Shown here in pieces: positions 27,646 through 38,133 of a DNA stretch of 64,000 nucleotides (positions within the stretch are counted from its first letter, which is position 1; every line of letters begins with the position of its first letter). The stretch is from Gracilaria gracilis. Lineage: Eukaryota > Rhodophyta > Florideophyceae > Gracilariales > Gracilariaceae. The stretch is taken from NCBI GenBank assembly GCA_030374805.1, contig JARGSG010000231.1, positions 248,001-312,000 on the forward strand. The letters run 5' to 3'. The notes beneath the pieces were generated by a model. That model did not search any database and had not been told where the DNA came from. It saw only the letters and a list, made by a program, of their open reading frames with translations. A program made the translations under genes and the position numbers.

Positions 27646-28482
27646 ATGCATTTACCCACCAGTTTTGAGTGGAGGAGCTCACCGTTCTCATCCGTCGTGT
27701 ATCCGGTTGTGGCTATTGTGTGTTATCTGTCGCTTATTTTCTCGTTGCAGAAGTTTATGAGATCGAGGCCGCCTGTGCCGCTCAAGCTTCCGACTATGAT
27801 TCACAATGTGTTCTTGTGCGTGCTGTCTGTCGCCATGGGTATGGGCGTGTTTTCGGAGGTTTTGAAGACCTGGTTCACCTCTTCGAACGCTACCAGGGAG
27901 GTTTTGTGCGACCTGTCTGGACACGCTATGCGTGGTAGGATGGGCTGGTGGATGTATGTCTTCTACTTGTCCAAGTTTTATGAGTTACTTGATACCGTCA
28001 TCATGGTTTTGAAAAAACGACCGCTCAATTTTCTTCATGTTTATCATCATTGTGTTGTTTTGCCCCTGTTTTATGTTTATATGTCCACCAATATGGTGTT
28101 GCAGTGGATTCTTGTCGTGGCAAACTCCTCCGTTCATGTTGCCATGTACTACTACTATGCCATGGCTGCCATGGGCGTCAAGGTGTGGTGGAAGAAGTAC
28201 ATCACTCAAGCACAGATTGTACAGTTCATAATCGATCTCACTGCAACATGGCCGTATCCGTTCCTCTACTTTTCTGCCACAGGCTGTTCGGGCAGTATGA
28301 GAGGCTGGTTCTTTGGCCAGGCTGTTGGCTTGAGTTTCTTCAAGCTCTTCAGTGACTTCTACGTCAGGAGTTACAACAAGGGTAAGTTGAAGAACATAGC
28401 AGAGCACACACAATCGGACGCCACGCCGATCGATTCGTCCAAGGATGTTGATGCTCAACAAAAAGCGAAGAAGAACTGTTGA
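27646..28482 (+). CDS. ELO family fatty acid elongase (3-ketoacyl-CoA synthase)
   Basis: A 278-residue ER membrane enzyme that condenses malonyl-CoA with acyl-CoA in very-long-chain or polyunsaturated fatty acid elongation. ELO signatures in order: KFYELLDTVIMVLKKR, the histidine box LHVYHHCVV, the tyrosine motif MYYYYAMAAMG and TQAQIVQF. About seven hydrophobic segments are visible and the C-terminus is Lys-rich (QQKAKKNC), compatible with ER retrieval. Start at the first ATG, 27646 (MHLPTSFEW). The His box (HVYHH) is the form of ELOVL3/6-like and yeast Elo proteins as well as many algal ones, so chain-length specificity cannot be read from it. Confidence 0.93.
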   Translation: MHLPTSFEWRSSPFSSVVYPVVAIVCYLSLIFSLQKFMRSRPPVPLKLPTMIHNVFLCVLSVAMGMGVFSEVLKTWFTSSNATREVLCDLSGHAMRGRMGWWMYVFYLSKFYELLDTVIMVLKKRPLNFLHVYHHCVVLPLFYVYMSTNMVLQWILVVANSSVHVAMYYYYAMAAMGVKVWWKKYITQAQIVQFIIDLTATWPYPFLYFSATGCSGSMRGWFFGQAVGLSFFKLFSDFYVRSYNKGKLKNIAEHTQSDATPIDSSKDVDAQQKAKKNC

Positions 28483-30047
28483 TGCAAACAACACCCTTGT
28501 CTCATTTTGAAAGCGTGCAGCCTATTGTGAACATATATATAAAAAGTAAAGCTTGGCGCTTTGCATGTCGCACCACTTTACAGCAATTTAGTTAGTTATA
28601 TTCACGGTAACTTAGCGCTTTCTCTTTGCTTTCCACAATTACGCGTCATTCGTCATTCTATCGCGGATCATCCATCGTTCACGCGTGCGTCCCAATGACA
28701 TTCCGTCCGCATTTTTGATATGCACATATACTCTGTATTTCACTTTTGTATGCCCGCGACAATCTAAGAGTAACTATTGGGAGTTGGGACTCTTACGCAT
28801 GATTTTGGAAGACGTGATTCTGGAAGGGCATGGTAGCAGATGTGTACCGCAGCATGGAGTCCATTGGTTTGTACTGGGATTTTCGGTACCTTTAGACCAG
28901 GTAATACTTCGGTTAAGCCGTAGGCCTAAACATCAACATGTTCATCTTGACGCCTGCGGGTTCACTTATCGTCCATACTTCGGGAATTCCATCCGGGACC
29001 AAGCCATCCATCATAGTCATGCTCACGCCGCAACTTAACAACTTGTCCGCTCCGTTTCGATTCAAAAGTCATTGTCGACATGTCCCTGTCCGGGAAGGGT
29101 ATGTCTGGGAAACCCGTACTCTTGATGATACACACAAGGCAGCACTATCCATGTATCTGAAACCTCCACAACGCCAATGACCTCTTCTAGCCCTGGTTGC
29201 CTCTTCTAGAGTCGCGATGACTATTTCTTGCTTCTTTAATGCGGACGTCAACCTTCAATTTTAAAGTAAGACTTTCTCTAAAGGAAGTATTCTCACATTA
29301 TGTGGGCTCACAACCTATATGAAAATTGTCGAATCAAGTCTTGGAGATTGAGATCGCGTCGCTCTTCTAACGGGGGATGTTCTCCTCGACGGGAGGCGTT
29401 TGTTAAATGATATTCGAACTACATGCTCTACGTCTTTTTTTGACATTTGTGCCGCACTCACACCTCGAAAGCTTTTGATTCATTTATGTTGTTGGGTGGA
29501 GTTTCGGAACAAGTCCCGTGCAAAACTGGGCTAGAACAACTTCAGCTTTTCTGGCCTTATGCTCGTCAGTGATACACTCCGGCAAGAAGCATGAAGACTA
29601 AACTCGTCAAGATCGCAGCGATAGAGCATGGTCTTAAATTCAAGCTCTGTCACGACCTGCTCCTTTCCCAAGGCTTCATTAGCTTGGCTAATGCCTCGAG
29701 GAGGCAGGTGTGTGAGAAACAGTAAGCGGAGAAGATCTGGATGGTGGATGCCAATAGACACGGCCCAACACAAAGCGGGCGTGGTGCCAGCGAAAAAGTA
29801 CCGTTGGTATGCGTTCGGCCCAGCAACTGACGGAATAAATGCTTCCAGGAAGGGAGGAACGATCCGCCCAGACCGCACCCAGAGGCATCCCTGCATCTGT
29901 TACTCATTCAACTCCTTCAAGCATCGTCTCCGTGTTTGACCCCTTCAACCAAGCCAAGAGTCGACACCAATACTGACATTCAGGAAGAAGGGCAGCAACA
30001 AGCAACTGTACTGGGCGGAGTGCTTTGGGATGTGATGATCACAGCGG
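28483..30047. other. intergenic region
   Basis: No supported gene. A TATATATA-like stretch (CATATATATAAAAAG) lies near 28532-28546, just after the ELO gene, and may belong to its 3' processing signals. Short frames on both strands at 28685-29939 lack protein-like features. Confidence 0.4.
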
Positions 30048-30950
30048 TTATTTATTGTCGTCTCTTACAACAGGAGCATTACTCTTGAGCTCATTAAAGG
30101 CCAAGTTGCCAAGAAAAGCAGTCTTAAAAGCCCAAAAGAAGGGCGGCTGAGCCCTGAGCTTAGCGGCACGATACGCATACACAGCCAAGACGGCATTCAC
30201 AACAGCGACAAGGGCGAGACCCTTCTTCAGCAAATCGCGCGTCTGATCATTCGCCTCTGTGAGAGGAAAGCCGGGGTAATAAACAAACGCAATTAACAAG
30301 GCAATACCAAGCAACAAGATATGACCACTTTGCAAGTAAGGCAGCACATATATGCCCTGCTTGTTAGGTTTACCGGTGCCAATCAACGCACTCGCAAAGT
30401 CATATTCACCCTTGGCATTGCCCGTCTGCAGAAAGTAGTCCGGGTCCTTCTCAAGCTCATAAATGACCTTTTGCGCCTCCGCGCCGCCCGCGCGATAGGC
30501 CTGCGTGAGCCGTTGCACGGCTTCGGTGGCCAAAACGTCCCTTTTATTCACAGGCTCCTCGACAGGCTTCTGCAACGGCTTCCTCTTCCGACGGCGCGAA
30601 GTGGCTTTCAAGTCCGGTAATCGCAGGCGCGCTTCGTTTGCAATCGGCAGCTCCTCCACGGGCGCATCGCGCGACGCAGCGTCGTCCTCGTCCGCAGCAG
30701 GCTCCGTGGCGAATGCGTCCTCGCTTGGCGGCGACTGCGACGCGGAAGTTGGTTGAGGAGGCGCCGGCTTGGAGGAAGGCGCATCGGAACGCTTCCTGCG
30801 CCGATTCGAGCGCTTCTTCGCGCACACGACTTGCGGACAGGTGGGGCAGCGCGGCGGCGTCGCGGCGCGAATGGCGCGACTCGGAGGGAGTTGTAGTGGC
30901 GGGGAAAACGCCGCGCGAACGGGCACGGGCGAGGGTGGCGCGGCGAGCAT
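30048..30950 (-). CDS. conserved membrane protein of unknown function, probably plastid
   Basis: A 300-residue protein from the ATG at 30950 (MLAAPPSPVPVRAAFSPPLQ). Residues 1 to about 45 are Ala/Pro/Ser/Arg-rich without acidic residues and end in a cleavage-like VVCAKK, as in plastid transit peptides. An acidic, Pro-rich linker follows. The conserved-looking C-terminal half has YELEKDPDYFLQTGN, then GKPNKQGIYVLPYLQSGHIL leading into a first membrane segment, and a second one (LALVAVVNAVLAVYAYRAA). I recognise the GxPNKQG.YVLPYLQ.GH pattern as that of uncharacterised plastid proteins but cannot name a function. The frame upstream to 31139 lacks an ATG and is left out. The gene is divergent from the acyltransferase. 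Confidence 0.75.
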   Translation of the reverse strand: MLAAPPSPVPVRAAFSPPLQLPPSRAIRAATPPRCPTCPQVVCAKKRSNRRRKRSDAPSSKPAPPQPTSASQSPPSEDAFATEPAADEDDAASRDAPVEELPIANEARLRLPDLKATSRRRKRKPLQKPVEEPVNKRDVLATEAVQRLTQAYRAGGAEAQKVIYELEKDPDYFLQTGNAKGEYDFASALIGTGKPNKQGIYVLPYLQSGHILLLGIALLIAFVYYPGFPLTEANDQTRDLLKKGLALVAVVNAVLAVYAYRAAKLRAQPPFFWAFKTAFLGNLAFNELKSNAPVVRDDNK

Positions 30951-31457
30951 GACGGCGAGCAAGTTATCGCCGGGGACGGCGGCGATATCCCATCGGGTGG
31001 CGCCGTCAACAGCGCGGCTGCAGTGGCTGCAGCACGTCTGCGAGATGGACCGCAAAGGCTCCGCTGTGGATAACTTGGGCGCACGCTGTGCATTGTTGAT
31101 CTGTGATCTCCAGCACGGTCTGCTCGCGGCGCGTGGCAACGTGTCATGTGAGGCAACGCCACTTGCGAGCGCAGCCGTCGGCCAATGAAAACGGACAGCG
31201 GCTCATAATAATATTCCGTAATAAATATATGATATCTACAACCGAAACGGTATAAATAACGCAGAAAGCGGCGCACGTGCCAGAACAAAGCCCTGCGCTT
31301 TCAGGCGCTGCACGCGCACAGCGCTGCACGCGCACAGCGCGACGCGCACAGCGCGCTGCAAAACGTATGGCTGCACAACCTCCTTCCATCTGCTCGTCGC
31401 GTCACCCTCTTGGTCGCCCCTTCCGTCAGCACTCCCGCGTGCCGCAACTCCTCGTGG
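30951..31457. promoter_or_regulatory. bidirectional promoter region with TATA-like box and tandem repeat
   Basis: The divergent starts are 507 bases apart. TATAAATA lies at 31251-31258, oriented for the acyltransferase. Just downstream a 16-base unit (GCGCTGCACGCGCACA) is repeated at 31305-31320 and 31321-31336, with a shortened third copy to 31350. An AT-rich block at 31205-31235 precedes the TATA-like site. Confidence 0.5.
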
Positions 31458-32531
31458 ATGGAATTCCTCCCTTGTTCCGAAATGTCGCTTGCTGACGGAG
31501 CCTTGTTTCAAGCAATAGGCTCTCTCTACACAGCCTTCTTCTCCGTCCTCATCTCCGTCGTTACCGTCATTCTTGTCAATGGCGTCATTGGCCTTACCGT
31601 CACTGCGCTGCGCATTCTCAAGCTCAACCATCGTGCTATGATTCATATCTCTACCTCTGTCATTCGCACCTGGTTTTCCATCTTTATGGGCCATCTAGAG
31701 ATCTTTGGACGCCTCACTATCGTCGCTACTGGCGATGACTTCCGCCCAAATGAATCTGCCCTCGTCGTCTGCAACCATCGCTCTTGGGCTGACACCGTCG
31801 TAATCTATTCCCTCGCGCGTCAGGTTCGCATGCATGGCGACGTCAAGTTTCTAGCCAAGCGATCCTTGTTAGTATTTCCAGTGTATGGTTTTGCGGGCTG
31901 GGTTCTGGACGTAGTCATCTTTATAAAGCGTCAATCAACAAGTGCAGGTCATCGTCTCAACAGAATGTTCTCCAGTCTCACCGACCCCCGCCGACGGCAC
32001 GTGCCCTTCTGGCTTATCAACTACCTGGAGGGCACACGATTCACCACGGCCAAGCGTGAAGAAGCGGTACAATTCGCCAGAACCAGAGATCTCAAGGTTC
32101 TGGACGAGGTGTTGCAGCCCCGAACCAAGGGTTTCGTCTCAACCGTACGAGCCTTGCGCACAGATGCCCAAGCCGTGTACGACGTAACTATCGGCTATTC
32201 ACAGCTTGACAGCGGACGAATGAATCCCACCTTTCAACAAATGTACGGCACGCCGTCGCGGAAGGACCGCGTCATTCATGTTCACCAGCGTCGTATACCC
32301 ATGTCAGAGCTGCCGCAAGACGATGAGGAACTCAAGCAATGGGTATACCGCTTATACGAACAAAAGGATGAACTGCTCAAAGGTTTTCGTGCAAACGGCA
32401 AGTTCGCCGGTCGTCCAATGCGCTGGAACAGAATGACATGGAGCTATTGGCTATGGTGTCAAGCAGTTGTCTACGGAGCCTTCGGACTCACGTTGTACAC
32501 TCTGTACATCCTGTTCTACCCTGCTCGTTAG
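31458..32531 (+). CDS. 1-acyl-sn-glycerol-3-phosphate acyltransferase-like (PlsC/LPLAT)
   Basis: A membrane acyltransferase (357 residues from 31458, or 349 from the ATG at 31482). PlsC motifs are clear: NHRSWADT (catalytic NHxxxxD), then FIKRQ, and EGTRFTTAKRE, whose EGTR is typical of eukaryotic LPAT2- and LCLAT1-like enzymes. A hydrophobic N-terminal segment (LISVVTVILVNGVIGLTV) and two at the C-terminus place it in the ER membrane. The reaction is transfer of an acyl group from acyl-CoA to lysophosphatidate or another lysophospholipid. The frame begins further upstream at a TTG only. The exact acceptor is not deducible. Confidence 0.9.
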   Translation: MEFLPCSEMSLADGALFQAIGSLYTAFFSVLISVVTVILVNGVIGLTVTALRILKLNHRAMIHISTSVIRTWFSIFMGHLEIFGRLTIVATGDDFRPNESALVVCNHRSWADTVVIYSLARQVRMHGDVKFLAKRSLLVFPVYGFAGWVLDVVIFIKRQSTSAGHRLNRMFSSLTDPRRRHVPFWLINYLEGTRFTTAKREEAVQFARTRDLKVLDEVLQPRTKGFVSTVRALRTDAQAVYDVTIGYSQLDSGRMNPTFQQMYGTPSRKDRVIHVHQRRIPMSELPQDDEELKQWVYRLYEQKDELLKGFRANGKFAGRPMRWNRMTWSYWLWCQAVVYGAFGLTLYTLYILFYPAR

Positions 32532-32722
32532 CATGCAGAGTATCAACATTAACACGCTACAGCGCCTGGGTTTAAGTCTTTTCGTTTAACCTTCATTACA
32601 TACCCACGCTGCAGAATGGAATGCGAACCTTTGCTGAATCGCATGATTCCTGTTTTGTTATGGCTGAGCCATGCCTTTTTTAATGTCAGATTATGATAGC
32701 GTCTACCCCAGCAAACCATCAT

Positions 32723-35602
32723 TTACGCTTGAGCCAAGCAGTTGCTAACAACTTCAAACACGTCCTTTGACAACCCTTCAGTCTCCTTGATTTTCTTTAA
32801 CTCTGCTTCCATTTGGGATTGCCTGGTCGCGTCGTACTTGCGCCACCGAGTAAACGATCTTGCAATTCGTGCGGCAACCTGCGGGTTGATGCGGTCCAAT
32901 CGGGACACTTGTTCTGACAGGAACTTGTAGCCACTACCATCGGTAGGCATATGAACATTTGCCGCTCCGTAGCCCCGCAATAACGCGTACACCTTGTTCG
33001 GTACTGTTTCGCTGTATGACTCGTGCGCAGTGAGGCCCTTCACAATGTCGAACACATCGTCTCGCGTGCAGGTGGATTGGATGCCTAGCCACTTGTCGAC
33101 AACAAGAAGGTCTGACTTCCAGTTCTCATAGAATTCTTCAAGGGCAACTTCGCGTTCTGGACTGGTGCTGGAAGACAAAATACGCAGCGCAGCCAAGACA
33201 TCTGTCATGTTTGTACCGCTGCGCACAATCTTCAAGCACAGTTCGAACAATTCTTTGTTTCCGAGCGTTGCCAAGTACGTTAAGGCAACATTCTTCAGTA
33301 CACGCTTACCCTGCGACTCAGGATCCAATTTGTACTCCGTGGAGTCAGCCTGACCTTCGTCGAAGATCTTCTGGAGGTCGCTTTGTAGATTCTCAGCCAA
33401 TTGCTTCATGAAGTACTTCCTGGCAGCTCGGATGCGGACCGGGTCAGCTACCTCCACTTGTTCAGTTATGTACGACTCTGGCGGCAACACGAATACTTCC
33501 GCACGCAACGCAGCATCGATATCCGTATTCGTCAATGTCTGTTTGAACGAACTGATGATCGCCTCGGGTACCGGGGGGAACTCTTCATCATTACTGATGC
33601 ACTTCACTATGAAGTTCAACGCAAGCTTCTGACCAGACTCCCAGCGGTTGAACTCATCTGTGTCATTGGCCATAAGGAATGCCAGTTCATCATCTGACAC
33701 ACCTCCCGTTCTTTCAAGCTTCACTGGTGCACTGAACCCACGTAGAATTGAAGGTACAGATCCCTTCGGAACATCATAAAGAACGAAAGTCTCATCTCGC
33801 GATGAGAAGTTCAAAACCTTGCTTAACGCTGGTTCAGAGCCGTCCTTCAAGTTAACTGGTACGGGGGACCCTTCAGGACCAACAATGCCCATGCGGATAG
33901 GAATTAGCATTGGCTCTGTGGTAGGTTGTTTCGAGGTTGCAGGAATCATCTGGTTCAGTTTCAGAGAAAGAGTAGAATCTCCTTCATTGTATGAAATATC
34001 AACCGTCACAACGGGCGTACCGGACTGATTATACCACTTTCGGAATACAGTTAGGTCCACATCAGGATTGGCGTCTTGAATTGCCTGAACCCAGTCCTCG
34101 CATGTTACAGCTTTGCCGTCGTTTCGGCTGAAGTAGATGTCAGTGCCTTTGCGGAAGCCCTCCGGACCGACGAGGGTTTTGAGCATTCTGATAACTTCAG
34201 CGCCCTTGTTGTACACAGTGGCCGTGTAGAAAGAATTGCAAGTAATATAAGAAGCAGGGCGAATGGGATGTGACATTGGACCAGCATCTTCGGCAAACTG
34301 TGCCGTTCGCAAAATGGCCACGTCACGGATTCGTTTGACAGTTTCAGAATTCATATCTGCAGAGAAGCTCTGATCGCGGAACACGGTCAGTCCTTCCTTG
34401 AGAGAAAGCTGGAACCAAGAGCTCACAGTGACACGATTTCCGCTATAGTTATGGAAATACTCGTGTGCAACAACACCCTCGACGTTGTTAAAGTCAGTAT
34501 CTGTCGCAGTCTCAGGACTAACAAGCACATACTTGCTATTAAAGATATTGAGAGAAGTGTTTTCCATAGCACCAAATACAAAAGTAGGGACCGCGACAAT
34601 GTTGAAGACATCGTAGTTGTACTCCAAACCATACACATCTTCGTCCCATTTCATCGCCTTCTTGAGACTTCTCATAGCATGGTGGCACTTATTAACTTCC
34701 GATTCTCCCTTGACAAAAACCTTCAGGTTAACCTCTCTCCCATTCATGGTAACAAACGTATCACTCAAGTGGGCAAGATCACCAGCAACCAAGGCAAACA
34801 GATAACATGGTTTGGGGAAGGGATCCTCAAATTGAGCCCAATGGCGATTGTCAGCCAACTCACCAGAAGAAACGCAGTTTCCATTACTGAGAAGTACAGG
34901 ATGTTTGTTGCGATCCCCTTCCAGACGAACCGAGAAGGTCGCCATCACGTCTGGGCGATCGACGTAAAAGGTGATTCTGCGAAAGCCTTCAGCCTCGCAT
35001 TGTGTACAGTAGTCACCCTGAGACATGTAGAGACCTTCGAGAACGGTATTCTTCGCCGGGCGAATCTTGACAACGCTTTCGAAAGTGAAGTTGCTCGTGG
35101 GCAATACAGCCGGAGAAATGGTAAGTGTATTCGCTTTTTCGTCATATACATACTCTGAGTCCTGAAGCACGCTTCCATTAATCTTAAGCGAAGCAGGCTG
35201 CAACGCAAGTCCCTCCCCATCAAGAACAAGCGGTGTACCAGCATCACATGCAGGGCGAATCTGTAACTTGCCGCGAACAACCGTATCAAGTCCATCATCA
35301 TCAAGTTCAAAGCACAAGTCGGTATGCGAAATGAAATAAGGAGGTGGAGTGTAATCAGCCAAATATTTGACCTTGGGTTCCGTAGCAACAGGAGCTACCA
35401 CTTGTTCTGTGGAAACATCAGCAGCAGCACGAGCCGTGGCTGCGGTGCTCGATGCAGTAGTGGCCATTGCGCGACGACGAAGAGCGGCGGTGAAGAGGGG
35501 GGTGAACTTGGATTGACGGTGAACGATTGAGGGGCGTGTGGCGGGACGGAGCAGAGAGGCACAAGTGACGAAGGCGGTGCGACGGACTATGTTTTGCATC
35601 AT
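32723..35602 (-). CDS. M1 family aminopeptidase, PepN-type (alanyl aminopeptidase)
   Basis: A 959-residue zinc aminopeptidase. The substrate motif GAMEN (344-348) and the zinc site HEYFH (380-384) with Glu 403 nineteen residues after the second His are present, in the PepN arrangement (SGNRVTVSSWFQLSLKEGLT). Length and C-terminal helical domain fit the bacterial-type M1 family found in plants and algae. About 85 N-terminal residues are rich in Arg, Ser, Thr and Ala (MMQNIVRRTAFVTCASLLRP; a second Met at 46), which suggests an organelle presequence with possible alternative start for a cytosolic form. It removes N-terminal residues from peptides in general protein turnover. It converges with the acyltransferase. 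Confidence 0.95.
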   Translation of the reverse strand: MMQNIVRRTAFVTCASLLRPATRPSIVHRQSKFTPLFTAALRRRAMATTASSTAATARAAADVSTEQVVAPVATEPKVKYLADYTPPPYFISHTDLCFELDDDGLDTVVRGKLQIRPACDAGTPLVLDGEGLALQPASLKINGSVLQDSEYVYDEKANTLTISPAVLPTSNFTFESVVKIRPAKNTVLEGLYMSQGDYCTQCEAEGFRRITFYVDRPDVMATFSVRLEGDRNKHPVLLSNGNCVSSGELADNRHWAQFEDPFPKPCYLFALVAGDLAHLSDTFVTMNGREVNLKVFVKGESEVNKCHHAMRSLKKAMKWDEDVYGLEYNYDVFNIVAVPTFVFGAMENTSLNIFNSKYVLVSPETATDTDFNNVEGVVAHEYFHNYSGNRVTVSSWFQLSLKEGLTVFRDQSFSADMNSETVKRIRDVAILRTAQFAEDAGPMSHPIRPASYITCNSFYTATVYNKGAEVIRMLKTLVGPEGFRKGTDIYFSRNDGKAVTCEDWVQAIQDANPDVDLTVFRKWYNQSGTPVVTVDISYNEGDSTLSLKLNQMIPATSKQPTTEPMLIPIRMGIVGPEGSPVPVNLKDGSEPALSKVLNFSSRDETFVLYDVPKGSVPSILRGFSAPVKLERTGGVSDDELAFLMANDTDEFNRWESGQKLALNFIVKCISNDEEFPPVPEAIISSFKQTLTNTDIDAALRAEVFVLPPESYITEQVEVADPVRIRAARKYFMKQLAENLQSDLQKIFDEGQADSTEYKLDPESQGKRVLKNVALTYLATLGNKELFELCLKIVRSGTNMTDVLAALRILSSSTSPEREVALEEFYENWKSDLLVVDKWLGIQSTCTRDDVFDIVKGLTAHESYSETVPNKVYALLRGYGAANVHMPTDGSGYKFLSEQVSRLDRINPQVAARIARSFTRWRKYDATRQSQMEAELKKIKETEGLSKDVFEVVSNCLAQA

Positions 35603-36996
35603 CTTTGTTGCGGTGTGGCTGGAAGGTGGGCCGCTTGTGTGCAGCTGGTTCGGTGTGGCCCAGCGGTGGTGCGCTACGCGCTTTCTCGATTAAGGCGACA
35701 TGACGCACGTTTGATCTGCCGTGCAACGTGTATGGCCCCTGTTCTGTGAGCGGACTCGGTGCGAGCATGAAGGTAACACATGTTAATATTATTACCTTCG
35801 TATCTACTTTGCATTCCACAGAAAGGCTAGTTACAACTTTGTGATGGTTCCCAGCAGGTTCCCAGACAGAGCCGAATTTATTTACGACAAGAGTTCATCG
35901 AAGGCCTTGTTCTGCTAAGCAGCCTCCCTGATGGGTGTTGTGCAATGGATGCTTCTTCATTGTCTTCAAGCAATTCGTGCACAGAAGCTGAGGAAGTCTG
36001 GTAATAATTAATCGAGCCCGTTCACGTATGTGCTCCCTTCTGCTGCCGCTGTCAAGCCAATGAAGGAGTGAATGTCTTCAACTCTCAATTGGTTAAAGAC
36101 AAGCTGCACCAGAGAGATTTGCAGACAGAATTTGAATTCGTTCAGAAAAAGTTGGGTCCCTGTGGGTAGGGTAGGAAATTCTCAAAACAATCTTGAAAAA
36201 GTCCAAGAGAAGCAAGTTGCTTTAGTTCTCAAGCGGTGTGCGATGATGAGGACGATTTCATTCGTGTGATCTCCGGGGGGAAAGACAAGTACATATTTGA
36301 ATATGAAGGTTTGTAACTTTACACAACATGAACTCATCACACGTAAGATAACCCCATAAGAAAGCCCCCTACGATAACTTCTTTCGTTGCTCAAAGATTT
36401 GGCATTACCAAGGGTATGTGCTTTGCTTGGGTAATTTATGCGCAAACAATCCTCCTCTTGCTCCTGATGAGCCGTCCCGGGGACGCGCTTCTTTCAGCTC
36501 GGTGCCATTGGTGGGCGCATATGCGCCAGCAATGCACCAACTCGGTGCGCGAGCAGAACAGAGCTGCGAAACATTTGGAAAAACTTAGCAAAAAGCGGGA
36601 TGTAAGCCGCAATCTTGCGTCAAGGACTATCTACACTGCTGGGCCAGCAGTGCTGGCTGGCCAGAGATCCGCGTTGTCATGAAACGGAACTGCAAACAGC
36701 GAAAGGTTGTTCCGCGCAGTTCCAAGCCCAGAGTTCTGCACCTCATCCCCCAACGCTTCCCGTCACAGCTCTGGCCTCATCTCGTGCTCCATTGCCAACA
36801 CTCTCAGCGCCACGCCCGAGATTCGCACGCTGCCGATGAATAGAACCTTCTGTCCATCATTTTCCTCTAAGCCGGACTGTCTTCGTCGCTGCTAAGAGTT
36901 TGTCCCATTGGAACACACGGAGCAGACGGTATCTAGTGCGGGTGTCTTCCCGCACAATTCTTTTTTTCGCTGTTTCGTTCCCACTGTTTCACAGCC
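35603..36996. other. intergenic region between divergent M1 and DHHC genes
   Basis: No supported gene in about 1.4 kb. Imperfect inverted repeats (CTGGGCCAGCAGTGCTGGCTGGCC) occur near 36640-36663. Frames at 36072-36269 and 36416-36895 do not look coding. The ends probably carry the two promoters. Confidence 0.4.
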
Positions 36997-38076
36997 ATGC
37001 TGTCTCAAACGCGCCCAGACTCCACGTCTATTTTGCGACGTCTGTATCCGAGAGTCCGCCTCGCACCTTGTACAAAGCTACGCGTTGCTGGCTTTCTGCC
37101 CGTCATTCTTGTATTAGGTCTGGAAATACTGGCTTATATCACCGCGGTTCCAGGAGCGCTTGTTCCTTTGTATTCAAGTTTCCCCGTCTCCTCTATCATT
37201 TTGTTATTCTTATTCCATTTCATCTTCATCAATGTTGTCGTCAATTACTTATTACTGGTGTTCATCGACCCAGGTTCACCTCCAGAACAGTGGTGCGCGT
37301 CTCCACCCCCAACTTTTCAAAGATATCGCGTGCGAAAGAGCGATGATACCGAACGAGAAAACCTGCTTCACTACGATTCCGAGGCCACATTTCCATACAC
37401 GCACCTCATGAGAGAGCGAACTTATGAGGGACATCTACGTTACTGTCGCTTTTGTAACGCATACAAACCAGACCGTTCGCACCATTGCTCCGTTTGCAGA
37501 CGCTGCATATTACGTATGGATCACCATTGCGTGTTTGTCAACAACTGCATCTCGTTTTACAATCACAAGTTCTTTATTGGATTTGTGACTTATGCGTTTC
37601 TCGGCTGCCTCAACGTAGCCATCGTTGCGTTCCCAACGTTCATCGACTTGATTTCCATAACAACTCCAACCGCCGCGTCGAACTTTCGGATGGAACAACT
37701 TGCCTTCGTCGCTGAAAGACTTGTATCATTACGTTTTTCTACAAAGCAATTTTCGGTCGCTGATCAGCTTCCAGATCCTATCAAGACGATTGCAATGATA
37801 GGGTACATAACCACTAGCGCGTTCAGTTTTGCACTTGGAGTGTTCGTGTCCATGCACTTCTATCTCACCGCCAAAGGGAGGACAACCATTGAAATGTATG
37901 AAGTCACAGACCCTGCTCGAGCCCCATATGTGCTGCAGTATGACTTGGGTATCGGCAAGAATTTCAAGAGTGTGTGCGGTTCGCGTCCCTTATGGTGGCT
38001 TTTTCCAACGCGAGCATACATCGAGGGTGATGGGTTATCGTACGAGAGGCGATCAGACGTTGAGAATGTTGTGTAA
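36997..38076 (+). CDS. DHHC palmitoyltransferase
   Basis: A 359-residue membrane enzyme that attaches palmitate to protein cysteines. The cysteine-rich domain reads YCRFCNAYKPDRSHHCSVCR, then CILRMDHHCVFVNNCISFYN; the catalytic DHHC is intact, although the following residues are VFVNNC in place of the common PWVNNC. Two hydrophobic segments precede the domain and two follow it, the usual four-helix topology. The C-terminal cytosolic part contains a LGIGKNFKSVCG stretch like the TTxE/PaCCT region of the family (N-rich GxxxNxxxVFG form). The ATG at 36997 is the first in frame. Substrates and compartment (Golgi, ER or plasma membrane) are unknown. Confidence 0.93.
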   Translation: MLSQTRPDSTSILRRLYPRVRLAPCTKLRVAGFLPVILVLGLEILAYITAVPGALVPLYSSFPVSSIILLFLFHFIFINVVVNYLLLVFIDPGSPPEQWCASPPPTFQRYRVRKSDDTERENLLHYDSEATFPYTHLMRERTYEGHLRYCRFCNAYKPDRSHHCSVCRRCILRMDHHCVFVNNCISFYNHKFFIGFVTYAFLGCLNVAIVAFPTFIDLISITTPTAASNFRMEQLAFVAERLVSLRFSTKQFSVADQLPDPIKTIAMIGYITTSAFSFALGVFVSMHFYLTAKGRTTIEMYEVTDPARAPYVLQYDLGIGKNFKSVCGSRPLWWLFPTRAYIEGDGLSYERRSDVENVV

Positions 38077-38133
38077 AGAAAAAGAGCAGAGGGCGGACCA
38101 CTCACTGCGATGCACATCACACTGTGCCTCAAA

